A stretch of DNA of 64,000 nt from M3007 sp041392625 (GTDB lineage Bacteria; Bacteroidota; Bacteroidia; Chitinophagales; Saprospiraceae), in the NCBI GenBank assembly GCA_041392625.1, contig JAWKLR010000017.1, forward strand, positions 11,972-75,971. Reading direction: 5' to 3'. The notes below the pieces were generated by a model. The model was given only the letters and a program-made list of their open reading frames with translations. It was not told the DNA's origin and made no database searches. Below, one piece after another: positions 17,380 to 24,596 of this stretch. A program made the position numbers and the translations under genes. Positions within the stretch are counted from its first letter, which is position 1. The number at the start of each line of letters is the position of its first letter.

Positions 17380-20300
17380 ATGGATTACATCCCGAGTGAC
17401 ATAGAGCCGAAGTGGCAGCAGTGGTGGAAAGAAAAAAAGACGTACCAGGTAGACACTAAAACCGACAAACCAAAGTACTATGTGCTGGATATGTTTCCAT
17501 ATCCATCCGGAGCAGGTTTGCATGTTGGACACCCGTTGGGCTACATTGCCAGCGATATTTTTGCCCGGTATAAGCGATTAAAAGGCTTCAACGTCCTGCA
17601 TCCAATGGGCTATGATTCGTTTGGCCTGCCTGCAGAGCAATATGCTATCCAAACAGGTATTCACCCGGCTATTTCCACCGAACAAAACATCAACCGGTAT
17701 CGGGAGCAATTGGATAAAATTGCATTTTCATTCGACTGGGATCGCGAAGTGCGAACTTCAGACCCATCCTATTACAAATGGACCCAGTGGATTTTCCAGC
17801 GTTTGTTTGAACATTACTTCGATGTTGCAGCAGGCAAAGCCATTTCAATTGCCGATTTGGTAGCCCGTTTTGAAAAAGAAGGAAATGGAAACGTGCAGGC
17901 ATTTTGCGATGAAGACACTCCGTCTTTTTCAGCAGATGAATGGAACGCGATGTCTGAAACCGAACAACAATTGATGTTGTTGAAATACCGGCTCACTTTC
18001 CCTGAGGAGTCTTATGTAAACTGGTGCCCGGCGATGGGTACCGTACTCTCAAACGATGAGGTAAAAGATGGTGTCAGCGAACGCGGAGGATATCCGGTTG
18101 AGCGCAAGTTGATGAAACAATGGAGCATGCGGATTACGGCTTATGCCGACCGCCTGCTCGAAGGACTGAACGAAATTGACTGGCCGGAATCAATCAAGGA
18201 ACAACAGCGCAACTGGATTGGTCGCTCCCAGGGTGCTGCCGTGAAGTTTAAAGTAGATGGCCACGACTCCGCGGAGATAGAAGTATTTACCACCCGGATT
18301 GATACCATCTTTGGCGTGTCCTTTATGGTACTTGCTCCGGAACACGATCTGGTAAACATACTGACTACACCCGAACAGAAAAATGAAATTACTCACTATA
18401 CCAAATGGACTGCCTCTCGTTCAGACATTGAACGGATGTCGGAAACCAAAAAGGTAAGCGGTGCCTTTACCGGTTCCTTTGCGGTAAATCCGTTCAATGG
18501 CGCCAAGGTTCCAATCTATATTGCAGATTATGTGTTGGCAGGATATGGAACTGGTGCCGTAATGGCCGTTCCTTCCGGAGACCAACGCGACTGGCAGTTT
18601 GCCAAGCATTTTGACTTGCCAATCCTGCCTATTTTGGATGCGCAAGCCGGACTGGATGAAGCAGCTGACCCTACCAAAGAAGGGCGCTACATCAACTCCG
18701 GTTTGATCAATGGCATGACCTATGCTGAAGCGGTTCCCGCATTGATTCGCTGGATGGAAGAACGCCGGATTGGCCGGGGTAAAGTGCAGTACAAAATGCG
18801 CAATGCGGTATTCAGTCGCCAGCGCTACTGGGGTGAACCGGTACCAGCCTACTGGGAAGGTGAAATTCCACGCATGATCGAAGATGCGCGCTTGCCATTG
18901 GAATTGCCAAAAGTGGATAAGTACCTGCCAACTGAAACCGGAGAGCCGCCATTGGGACGCGCTGACAATTGGCGCTACCAAACAGCAGACGGCGAAACCT
19001 GGGAATACGAATTGAGTACCATGCCTGGATGGGCCGGCTCTTCCTGGTATTTTTATCGCTACATGGACCCCAAAAATGAGGAGGAGTTTTGCAGCAAGGA
19101 AGCCATGAATTACTGGCGTTGTGTCGACTTGTACTGTGGTGGTCAGGAGCACGCTGTTGGTCACTTGTTGTACAGCCGATTCTGGAATCACTTCCTGTTT
19201 GATATCGGTGTCGCGGTTGAGCGGGAGTTTGCCAAGAAGATGATCAATCAGGGGATGATTCAGGGGCGATCCAATTTTGTATACCGTGCGAAAGAGCAGT
19301 TTTTTGAGCAATACTTGTGGATAAAAGTACTGGAACCCTACTTCAAGGAAGCAGGACCAATTCGCCTGGCAAAAGACGATATCTCAGAGCCGTACACCTA
19401 CGATTTTGCCTTTGAAACTAACAACCTCGTAATCGAGGTAACTTCCTTCAAGCAGGCAGAAAAAATAGAAACAGTTCGACAGGCAGCTTTGTCTGACGGA
19501 AAGCGATTGCTTGTTTTGTTCAATGGTGCAATGGCTCAGGAAATCAACCATCCTGAGCGGATAGCAGAGCGAATCCAGGCTGCACTCAACAGCAAGGAGG
19601 ACTTTTTTATGGATAAAAATCCACCCGAATTTGAACAGCTTTTTGTTTCCGCCAACTTGTTGCCAAAGTATGAAAGCAGTTGTTTTACCAAACTGCATGT
19701 AGATGTCAGTGTTGTCGAAAACGATGTGTTGAACTTTGATAAAGCGGGCAAACTCAATATGTTTGACAAAGCCTGTTTTAAGTTGGATCCGGATAAAAAA
19801 TTCCACTGTACCTGGGAAGTAGAGAAGATGTCAAAATCCAAGTACAACGTGGTAAATCCGGACGATATCGTGGCTCAATATGGTGCAGACTGCTTTCGGA
19901 TGTACGAGATGTTCTTGGGACCAATTGAAGTTGGTAAGCCTTGGGATACCAAAGGTATCACGGGCGTTCAAGGGTTTTTGCGGAAATTTCACGGACTGTT
20001 TTACCATGACGGAAACCTTACGCTGGATTCCAGTGAACCCAACAAGGAGGAACTTCGCGCATTGCATTCCTGCATTAAAAAGGTAAGCGACGATATTGAG
20101 CGGTATTCGATGAATACCTGTGTGAGTCACTTTATGATTTTGGTCAATGAATTGCGTACCCTCCAATGCAATAAGCGGGCAATTTTGGAACCGGTGTTGG
20201 TTATGCTGGCCCCGTTTGCTCCGCATATTTCAGAGGAGTTGTGGCACCAACTTGGCCATGAAACAACTGTTTGCGATGCCTCCTGGCCGGAATTGGATGA

Positions 20301-20508
20301 GGAATACCTGAAATCAGATACCAAGACGTATCCAGTGCAAATCAACGGAAAGCACCGCGGTAACATCGATGTTCCTGCTGATGCCGATAAAGATGCAGTT
20401 GAAAAGCTGGTTATGGAACTGGAATTTGTCCAGCGAAACATTGAAGGCCTTACTATTCGCAAATTCATTGTCGTTCCAGGGCGTATTGTGAATATCGTAG
20501 CGAATTAA
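17380..20508 (+). CDS. leuS: Leucyl-tRNA synthetase with a ~117-residue in-frame insertion
   Basis: The 1042-residue class I synthetase charges tRNA-Leu with leucine. Its HIGH motif is HVGH at residues 48-51 in PYPSGAGLHVGHPLGY, and KMSKS is at 816-820. The CP1 editing domain is present (VFTTRIDTIFGVSFMVLAPEH and AVMAVPSGDQRDW with the catalytic-site Asp), followed by a C-terminal anticodon-binding domain and a final RKFIVVPGRIVNIV. Bacteroidota LeuRS is usually near 925 residues. Here residues about 637-753 (19288-19641) are extra: they separate NFVYR from FVSANL, two parts that are normally close together. The insertion keeps the frame and all catalytic motifs, so the enzyme is probably active. 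The gene is essential, and the frame is uninterrupted over 3.1 kb. Confidence 0.97.
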   Translation: MDYIPSDIEPKWQQWWKEKKTYQVDTKTDKPKYYVLDMFPYPSGAGLHVGHPLGYIASDIFARYKRLKGFNVLHPMGYDSFGLPAEQYAIQTGIHPAISTEQNINRYREQLDKIAFSFDWDREVRTSDPSYYKWTQWIFQRLFEHYFDVAAGKAISIADLVARFEKEGNGNVQAFCDEDTPSFSADEWNAMSETEQQLMLLKYRLTFPEESYVNWCPAMGTVLSNDEVKDGVSERGGYPVERKLMKQWSMRITAYADRLLEGLNEIDWPESIKEQQRNWIGRSQGAAVKFKVDGHDSAEIEVFTTRIDTIFGVSFMVLAPEHDLVNILTTPEQKNEITHYTKWTASRSDIERMSETKKVSGAFTGSFAVNPFNGAKVPIYIADYVLAGYGTGAVMAVPSGDQRDWQFAKHFDLPILPILDAQAGLDEAADPTKEGRYINSGLINGMTYAEAVPALIRWMEERRIGRGKVQYKMRNAVFSRQRYWGEPVPAYWEGEIPRMIEDARLPLELPKVDKYLPTETGEPPLGRADNWRYQTADGETWEYELSTMPGWAGSSWYFYRYMDPKNEEEFCSKEAMNYWRCVDLYCGGQEHAVGHLLYSRFWNHFLFDIGVAVEREFAKKMINQGMIQGRSNFVYRAKEQFFEQYLWIKVLEPYFKEAGPIRLAKDDISEPYTYDFAFETNNLVIEVTSFKQAEKIETVRQAALSDGKRLLVLFNGAMAQEINHPERIAERIQAALNSKEDFFMDKNPPEFEQLFVSANLLPKYESSCFTKLHVDVSVVENDVLNFDKAGKLNMFDKACFKLDPDKKFHCTWEVEKMSKSKYNVVNPDDIVAQYGADCFRMYEMFLGPIEVGKPWDTKGITGVQGFLRKFHGLFYHDGNLTLDSSEPNKEELRALHSCIKKVSDDIERYSMNTCVSHFMILVNELRTLQCNKRAILEPVLVMLAPFAPHISEELWHQLGHETTVCDASWPELDEEYLKSDTKTYPVQINGKHRGNIDVPADADKDAVEKLVMELEFVQRNIEGLTIRKFIVVPGRIVNIVAN
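19288..19641 (+). other. Inserted domain inside LeuRS, PD-(D/E)xK/DUF559-like
   Basis: About 117 residues (LeuRS 637-753) interrupt the region before the KMSKS loop, close to where the leucine-specific domain sits in other bacterial LeuRS. The pattern is a helix (AKEQFFEQYLWIKVLEPYF), a strand ending in an acidic residue (YTYDFAF), then a core strand LVIEVTSFKQ, a helix (KIETVRQAALSDG) and a strand KRLLVLFNG. This order resembles DUF559/very-short-patch-repair-like nuclease folds (D...ExK). But the position after Glu-x carries Thr where Lys is expected, so nuclease activity would be doubtful. The fold assignment is inference from pattern alone. Confidence 0.5.
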
Positions 20509-20540
20509 AGAAACACAGTTTTCTTTATTTGCATAAGCAT

Positions 20541-20586
20541 GTGTTTGGGAGTTTGGTTTGAAGTTCAAACCTGAAATCCCAAACAC
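20541..20586. terminator. Hairpin between leuS and the PIN toxin gene
   Basis: GTGTTTGGGA pairs with TCCCAAACAC, and an inner stem (GGTTTGAA/TTCAAACC) stacks on it. No long T-run follows on either strand. It sits 33 bases after the leuS stop and 6 bases before the end of the convergent PIN gene, so it probably works as a terminator for both. Confidence 0.6.
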
Positions 20587-20591
20587 ACGCT

Positions 20592-21020
20592 CTATTCTAT
20601 TCCTTTTTTCATTTTTAGAAAATTGATCGGGGTGAAAACTGCAATTTCTGAGTTTCGGTAGTCCTTAATATTCCTTGTTATTATGGCTTCCAGGCCTTCA
20701 ATTGTGAGTGCAGTGGAATATTGGATTGAGTCTTCGAAGTCATTGAAGTTGTTTTTTAGGGCCTGTAGAACTTCAAGTTTGGTTGTTCCTGCAATTTCAG
20801 TCATTTCTAAAAGATCCTCAACAACACGAAGGGCACCTTCATGGCCAAGGTACCTGCGAACTATGTAATAAATATTATTGATACTAACAGCAGATAAATA
20901 AATCTGCACTTTTCCTCTCTCGTTCCAGTCAAAAAGTTCGCTGGCTGGATTTGCATGAGGCTGTCTGTCTGTAAAGAAATCTATAACCACATCAGAATCC
21001 ACAAATATTTTACTTTCCAT
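20592..21020 (-). CDS. PIN domain ribonuclease toxin of a type II toxin-antitoxin pair
   Basis: The 142-residue protein begins KIFVDSDVVIDFFTDRQPH, the first strand of PIN domains with an acidic cluster (Asp in FVDSDVVID). It continues with a conserved Glu in RVVEDLLEM, NDFEDSIQYSTAL (the second acidic cluster) and IITRNIKDYRNSEIAVFTP near the end. These match PIN_3-type VapC-like toxins, which cleave RNA using Mg ions. The start codon overlaps the end of the upstream antitoxin gene by 11 bases, the usual tight TA coupling. The target RNA cannot be deduced. Length and motifs are complete, so it should be active. Confidence 0.85.
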   Translation of the reverse strand: MESKIFVDSDVVIDFFTDRQPHANPASELFDWNERGKVQIYLSAVSINNIYYIVRRYLGHEGALRVVEDLLEMTEIAGTTKLEVLQALKNNFNDFEDSIQYSTALTIEGLEAIITRNIKDYRNSEIAVFTPINFLKMKKGIE

Positions 21021-21264
21021 ACTTCTTGGTTAATTCCTCCTCTAAAATGGCTTTGTAGTCTTTTCCCGATTCAACTTTTATTATTCCACGCAGTCTCTTA
21101 ATCCTCGGAGATAGTTCTTCTGGTGTAATATCCCGGTGGTCAGATGTAATCAATTTGAAGTAATTTTCCACGAGCTCGGACAAGCTTTGCCCTTTATCCT
21201 TAGCGTAATTTTTTGCAGATTTAATTACATCTTTTTCAATCGTTAAGGTCAATTTGGTATTCAT
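21010..21264 (-). CDS. Antitoxin with a DUF6364/ribbon-helix-helix-like N-terminus
   Basis: From ATG 21264 the product has 84 residues and starts MNTKLTLTIEKDVIKSAKNYAKDKGQSLSELVE. This short strand plus two helices is typical of ribbon-helix-helix DNA-binding antitoxins. A longer charged C-terminal part (RIKRLRGIIKVESGKDYKAIL) could wrap around the toxin. It overlaps the downstream PIN gene by 11 bases, so the pair is co-transcribed, and such antitoxins normally repress their own promoter. The frame opens at a TTG at 21279, but the ATG fits the family better. Confidence 0.82.
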   Translation of the reverse strand: MNTKLTLTIEKDVIKSAKNYAKDKGQSLSELVENYFKLITSDHRDITPEELSPRIKRLRGIIKVESGKDYKAILEEELTKKYGK

Positions 21265-21493
21265 ATTTTCTTTTTTCAAAAATACGTATTAATTAGTCAA
21301 TAAACAACACGTGCTCTAATTTGTTTCATGGAATTGTGTATTTGCCTAAAGTTTTCTGGCAATTGAAACCAAAAGAAAATGGCTCATTCATCCTTCAATA
21401 TGTGTTGATATAGGAGCAAAATTTACGTTGAAATCAGCGAGACCATGCCAGGCAAGCCAATAACGCAGACCATTAAATTAAAAAACAAGTTCT

Positions 21494-21501
21494 TATATTT
21501 G
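21494..21501 (+). promoter_or_regulatory. Putative -7 promoter element before the aminotransferase hairpin
   Basis: TATATTTG matches TAnnTTTG. A start site a few bases downstream would fall on the left arm of the hairpin at 21504-21531, about 55 bases before the ATG at 21561. Confidence 0.4.
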
Positions 21502-21503
21502 TA

Positions 21504-21539
21504 CCCTGTGGCAATCCTATTTGCCACAGGGATTTTTTT
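21504..21539 (+). terminator. Terminator-like hairpin with T-run in the leader of the aminotransferase gene
   Basis: CCCTGTGGCA, loop ATCCTATT, TGCCACAGGG: a perfect 10-bp stem followed by ATTTTTTTG. This is a classical intrinsic terminator on the plus strand, but it lies only 22 bases before the start codon of the aminotransferase and no plus-strand gene ends just upstream. It could be an attenuator in the leader or the end of a short RNA. Confidence 0.7.
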
Positions 21540-21560
21540 GTCCATATTACTCCTTTTGCT

Positions 21561-23057
21561 ATGCCCACCACCACCGAATCCAATGTACTTCCTGGTACGC
21601 TAGAAACCCACTTTGAGCCGTTTCGCCACCACATAGTCGGACAATTTCAGACCTTTCAATCACCCTATGGGAAAAAACGCATTTTGTATGCAGATTGGAC
21701 GGCAAGTGGGCGTTTGTATCAGCCCATTGAAGAAAAATTGTTGCACCAGTGTGGGCCGTTTGTCGGCAATACGCACACCGAAACCAATGTGACCGGTACC
21801 AGCATGACCCTGGCTTACCACCATGCACGCAAAATCATTAAGGAGCATGTAAATGCCAGTCCAAGCGATTGCATCATTTCCTATGGCTCCGGGATGACAG
21901 GCGTGATTAATAAGTTTCAACGTATTCTCGGCCTAAAACTTCCCGAACGGTGGCGCTACCGCCTTCCAATTTTAAAAGAAGAAAAGCCCATTGTTTTTGT
22001 CACACACATGGAGCATCATTCCAACCAGACTTCCTGGCTGGAAACCATCTGCGACCTGGAGGTGATTCCAAGTTGCAGTGCCGGATTGGTTGACCTGGAA
22101 GCATTTGAAAAAATGCTGGATGAATACAAGGATCGTAAAACTAAAATTGCTGCTGTTACAGCGTGCTCCAATGTAACAGGGATCCAGACTCCATACCACC
22201 AAATTGCCGGTATGATTCACCGTGCCGGAGGTGTATGTTTTGTTGATTTTGCCTGTTCCGCACCCTATGTTCCAATTGACATGCATCCGGAAAATCCGGA
22301 TGAACGCCTGGATGCAATTTACTTTTCTCCGCATAAGTTTTTAGGTGGGCCCGGCACATCCGGAATCTTGATTTTTGACGATAGTTTGTACCACAACCGG
22401 GTTCCGGATAATCCGGGTGGTGGAACCGTTGTGTGGACAGACCCCTGGAAAGGACATGGCTTCATCGAAAATATTGAAGACCGGGAAGATGGAGGTACAC
22501 CTCCGTTTTTGCAAACCATTCAAATCGCCATGTGCATCCGCCTAAAGGAGGAAATGGGCCTGGAGCAGATTAAAGACCGGGAGGAACATCTGGTGCATTT
22601 GATTTTTGACCGACTAGAAAAAATACCTGCGGTGCATATTCTTGCCGAGGCACACCGCGATCGCCTTGGCGTGTTCTCCTTCCTAATCCAGGATGTACAT
22701 TACAATCTGGTAGTGCGTATGCTGAACGACCGTTTTGGAATCCAGGTACGGGGCGGGTGTTCGTGTGCGGGAACGTACGGACACTATCTGCTTGAAATTT
22801 CTCAGGAAGTATCAAAAACGCTTCGGACGCAAATTCAGGCTGGTGACCAAACGGGAAAACCAGGCTGGGTGCGGATGTCTATTCACCCAACCATGACGGA
22901 TGCCGAAGCGCATTTCATCTGCGATGCCATCCAGGCGATTGCGGAAAATGGAGTAGAGTGGTCGAAAGACTATGAGTATGATGCACATAAAAATGACTTC
23001 AAACATACGGATGACAGCAGTGAAACCCTGAATCGCGTAGAATCCTGGTTTGACTGA
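21561..23057 (+). CDS. Class V aminotransferase / cysteine desulfurase-like PLP enzyme
   Basis: The 498-residue enzyme has the fold-type I PLP layout. RILYADWTASGRLYQPIEEKL and GNTHTETNVTG form the active-site entrance, THMEHHSNQTSW carries the stacking His region, and YFSPHKFLGGPG contains the Schiff-base Lys (Lys259). RGGCSCAGTYGH holds two cysteines (Cys400 and Cys402) where cysteine desulfurases have their catalytic Cys loop. It is longer than NifS/SufS (about 400 residues) and belongs to the uncharacterised class V group seen in many Bacteroidota. Substrate unknown; desulfuration of a cysteine derivative is possible. It is likely co-transcribed with the WG-repeat gene 32 bases downstream. 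Confidence 0.85.
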   Translation: MPTTTESNVLPGTLETHFEPFRHHIVGQFQTFQSPYGKKRILYADWTASGRLYQPIEEKLLHQCGPFVGNTHTETNVTGTSMTLAYHHARKIIKEHVNASPSDCIISYGSGMTGVINKFQRILGLKLPERWRYRLPILKEEKPIVFVTHMEHHSNQTSWLETICDLEVIPSCSAGLVDLEAFEKMLDEYKDRKTKIAAVTACSNVTGIQTPYHQIAGMIHRAGGVCFVDFACSAPYVPIDMHPENPDERLDAIYFSPHKFLGGPGTSGILIFDDSLYHNRVPDNPGGGTVVWTDPWKGHGFIENIEDREDGGTPPFLQTIQIAMCIRLKEEMGLEQIKDREEHLVHLIFDRLEKIPAVHILAEAHRDRLGVFSFLIQDVHYNLVVRMLNDRFGIQVRGGCSCAGTYGHYLLEISQEVSKTLRTQIQAGDQTGKPGWVRMSIHPTMTDAEAHFICDAIQAIAENGVEWSKDYEYDAHKNDFKHTDDSSETLNRVESWFD

Positions 23058-23089
23058 TCTAATTAGTATTGATAAACCAATTCAAACAT

Positions 23090-24547
23090 ATGAGCCCAAT
23101 TTACCTGTTCAGGCGTGCCCGCTTAGTGGCACTGCTCGCTTGCGTTGTATTCTCTGCTCAGGCCCAGAAAGAGCAAGTACTGGAAGAACCGGATCAAATT
23201 TCCAGCCCGGTCGAAGTCTCAGTCAATGGCCCAATTCAGTCCTTTACCGTAAATGGTTTGATGGGGTTTAAAATGGCCGATGGCCAGGTTTTGATCCCGG
23301 CAGAATATGAGTCTCTTCCACCGCATTACAATGATATAATGCTGGTGAAAAAAGACGGGAAGTGGGGCATGATTGATGGCAAAAACAAGGTGCTGATCCC
23401 CTTGATTTACGATGTGCTCCGACCTATCCAAGCCAAACCTTTTCAGCCAATTAGAAATTTATTTCTGACGGTAAAATCAGGTCGATACCAGGTAATTGAT
23501 GACAAAGGGAAAGCCGTTTTTAAGGAAGATTTTGATACGATAGAAGCGTATCTGGACTTTGCTTTGGTGAAAAAAAATGGCAAAACAGGCGTATTAAACT
23601 ACGAGGAAGAACTGCTTATTCCGATGGAGTTTGATGCCCTTGATCCTCAATATTGCGCCTACCTAAATCTGCCGTTGTTTCCCGGTACAAAGAACGGAGA
23701 AAGCGGGATGTATCAGTTAGAACAGAAAACCTGGCTGCCATGCACGTATGATAAAATTGGAAACTTCCACTTTGACTGGGTATTACTTCATCAGGGTGAT
23801 AAGACCGGGGCCTTCCGTCTGTCGGACCTGAGCCCGATCATTGATTACAAATACACGGATTTGATCCCAATGTCAGATAGCAGTTTTATCGCTGAAAATG
23901 AGGGGCAGTTTGGGGTTGTCAATTTTGATGACGAGGTGCTCATACCGCTTGAGCACACTTATATGCGTCAGGTAAACCATAATCTGCTAGTAGGAAATGC
24001 GGATGGAGCATATGGTGTTCTGGACCAGCAGGGCACCGTGTTGGTTCCGGTTTCCTATGATCTATGCAGTGATGACCCCGCTCGAAATGGCACGGGCTGT
24101 TTCAAAAAGGATGGATTGCTTGCCATGTTTGATGCAAAAACTGGCAAACAACTCACTCCGTTTCAGTTTGTACGAAAAGAAGAAAACCGCTCACTATTTT
24201 ATCTGCCCGACGGTCGGGTTTGTATGGGTGGTCTAAGCCTTCAAGGAGAGCCGTATGTCGAGCCATTTGACAGCATTTCATATGCTGCCCGCCCTGGTTT
24301 TGCTGAACTGTATTCACTGAGCTCCGGAACAACCTTAAAAGGATTAGCACGGCACGCAGGGGCTAAAAAGGAATTTCTGGCCCTTCCAAAATATCAGGAA
24401 ATTGAATACGGGGTACAGCCCTATTTGCAGGAGTTGAGAAAGGCCGGAAAACCACTGCCCAAGTATGCTGTGATGGCAATTGGAATTTTACCCGATGGTA
24501 AAAAGGAATGGATTACCCGGGAAAATGGGTCAATCCCAATGGAATAA
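23090..24547 (+). CDS. Secreted WG-repeat protein
   Basis: From ATG 23090 the protein begins with a signal peptide (FRRARLVALLACVVFSAQAQ) and then consists of tandem WG (beta-strand) repeats. Examples are VLIPAEYESLPPHYNDIMLVKKDGKWGMID, VKKNGKTGVLNYEEELLIPMEFDAL, and ENEGQFGVVNFDDEVLIPLEH. The pattern xxGKxGxIdxxgkvvIPxxYD recurs about seven times and should fold into an elongated beta structure or propeller. WG-repeat proteins are common in Bacteroidota envelopes; their partners are unknown. The upstream in-frame residues from 23069 lack any feature and are not used. It is probably in an operon with the aminotransferase upstream and ends at a bidirectional terminator. Confidence 0.87.
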   Translation: MSPIYLFRRARLVALLACVVFSAQAQKEQVLEEPDQISSPVEVSVNGPIQSFTVNGLMGFKMADGQVLIPAEYESLPPHYNDIMLVKKDGKWGMIDGKNKVLIPLIYDVLRPIQAKPFQPIRNLFLTVKSGRYQVIDDKGKAVFKEDFDTIEAYLDFALVKKNGKTGVLNYEEELLIPMEFDALDPQYCAYLNLPLFPGTKNGESGMYQLEQKTWLPCTYDKIGNFHFDWVLLHQGDKTGAFRLSDLSPIIDYKYTDLIPMSDSSFIAENEGQFGVVNFDDEVLIPLEHTYMRQVNHNLLVGNADGAYGVLDQQGTVLVPVSYDLCSDDPARNGTGCFKKDGLLAMFDAKTGKQLTPFQFVRKEENRSLFYLPDGRVCMGGLSLQGEPYVEPFDSISYAARPGFAELYSLSSGTTLKGLARHAGAKKEFLALPKYQEIEYGVQPYLQELRKAGKPLPKYAVMAIGILPDGKKEWITRENGSIPME

Positions 24548-24552
24548 CTGCG

Positions 24553-24593
24553 AAAATGGGATATGGGTTTTGTCAAAATCCATATCCCATTTT
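24553..24593. terminator. Bidirectional terminator between the WG-repeat gene and the TonB receptor gene
   Basis: AAAATGGGATATGG and CCATATCCCATTTT form a perfect 14-bp stem around a 13-base loop, with A-run/T-run flanks built into the stem ends. The two converging genes end at 24547 and 24597. Confidence 0.85.
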
Positions 24594-24596
24594 GCT

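Noticed and set aside
18421..19311. Long open frame antisense to leuS (296 codons)
   Set aside because: It lies fully inside leuS on the other strand, has no family resemblance, and reflects codon bias of the real gene.
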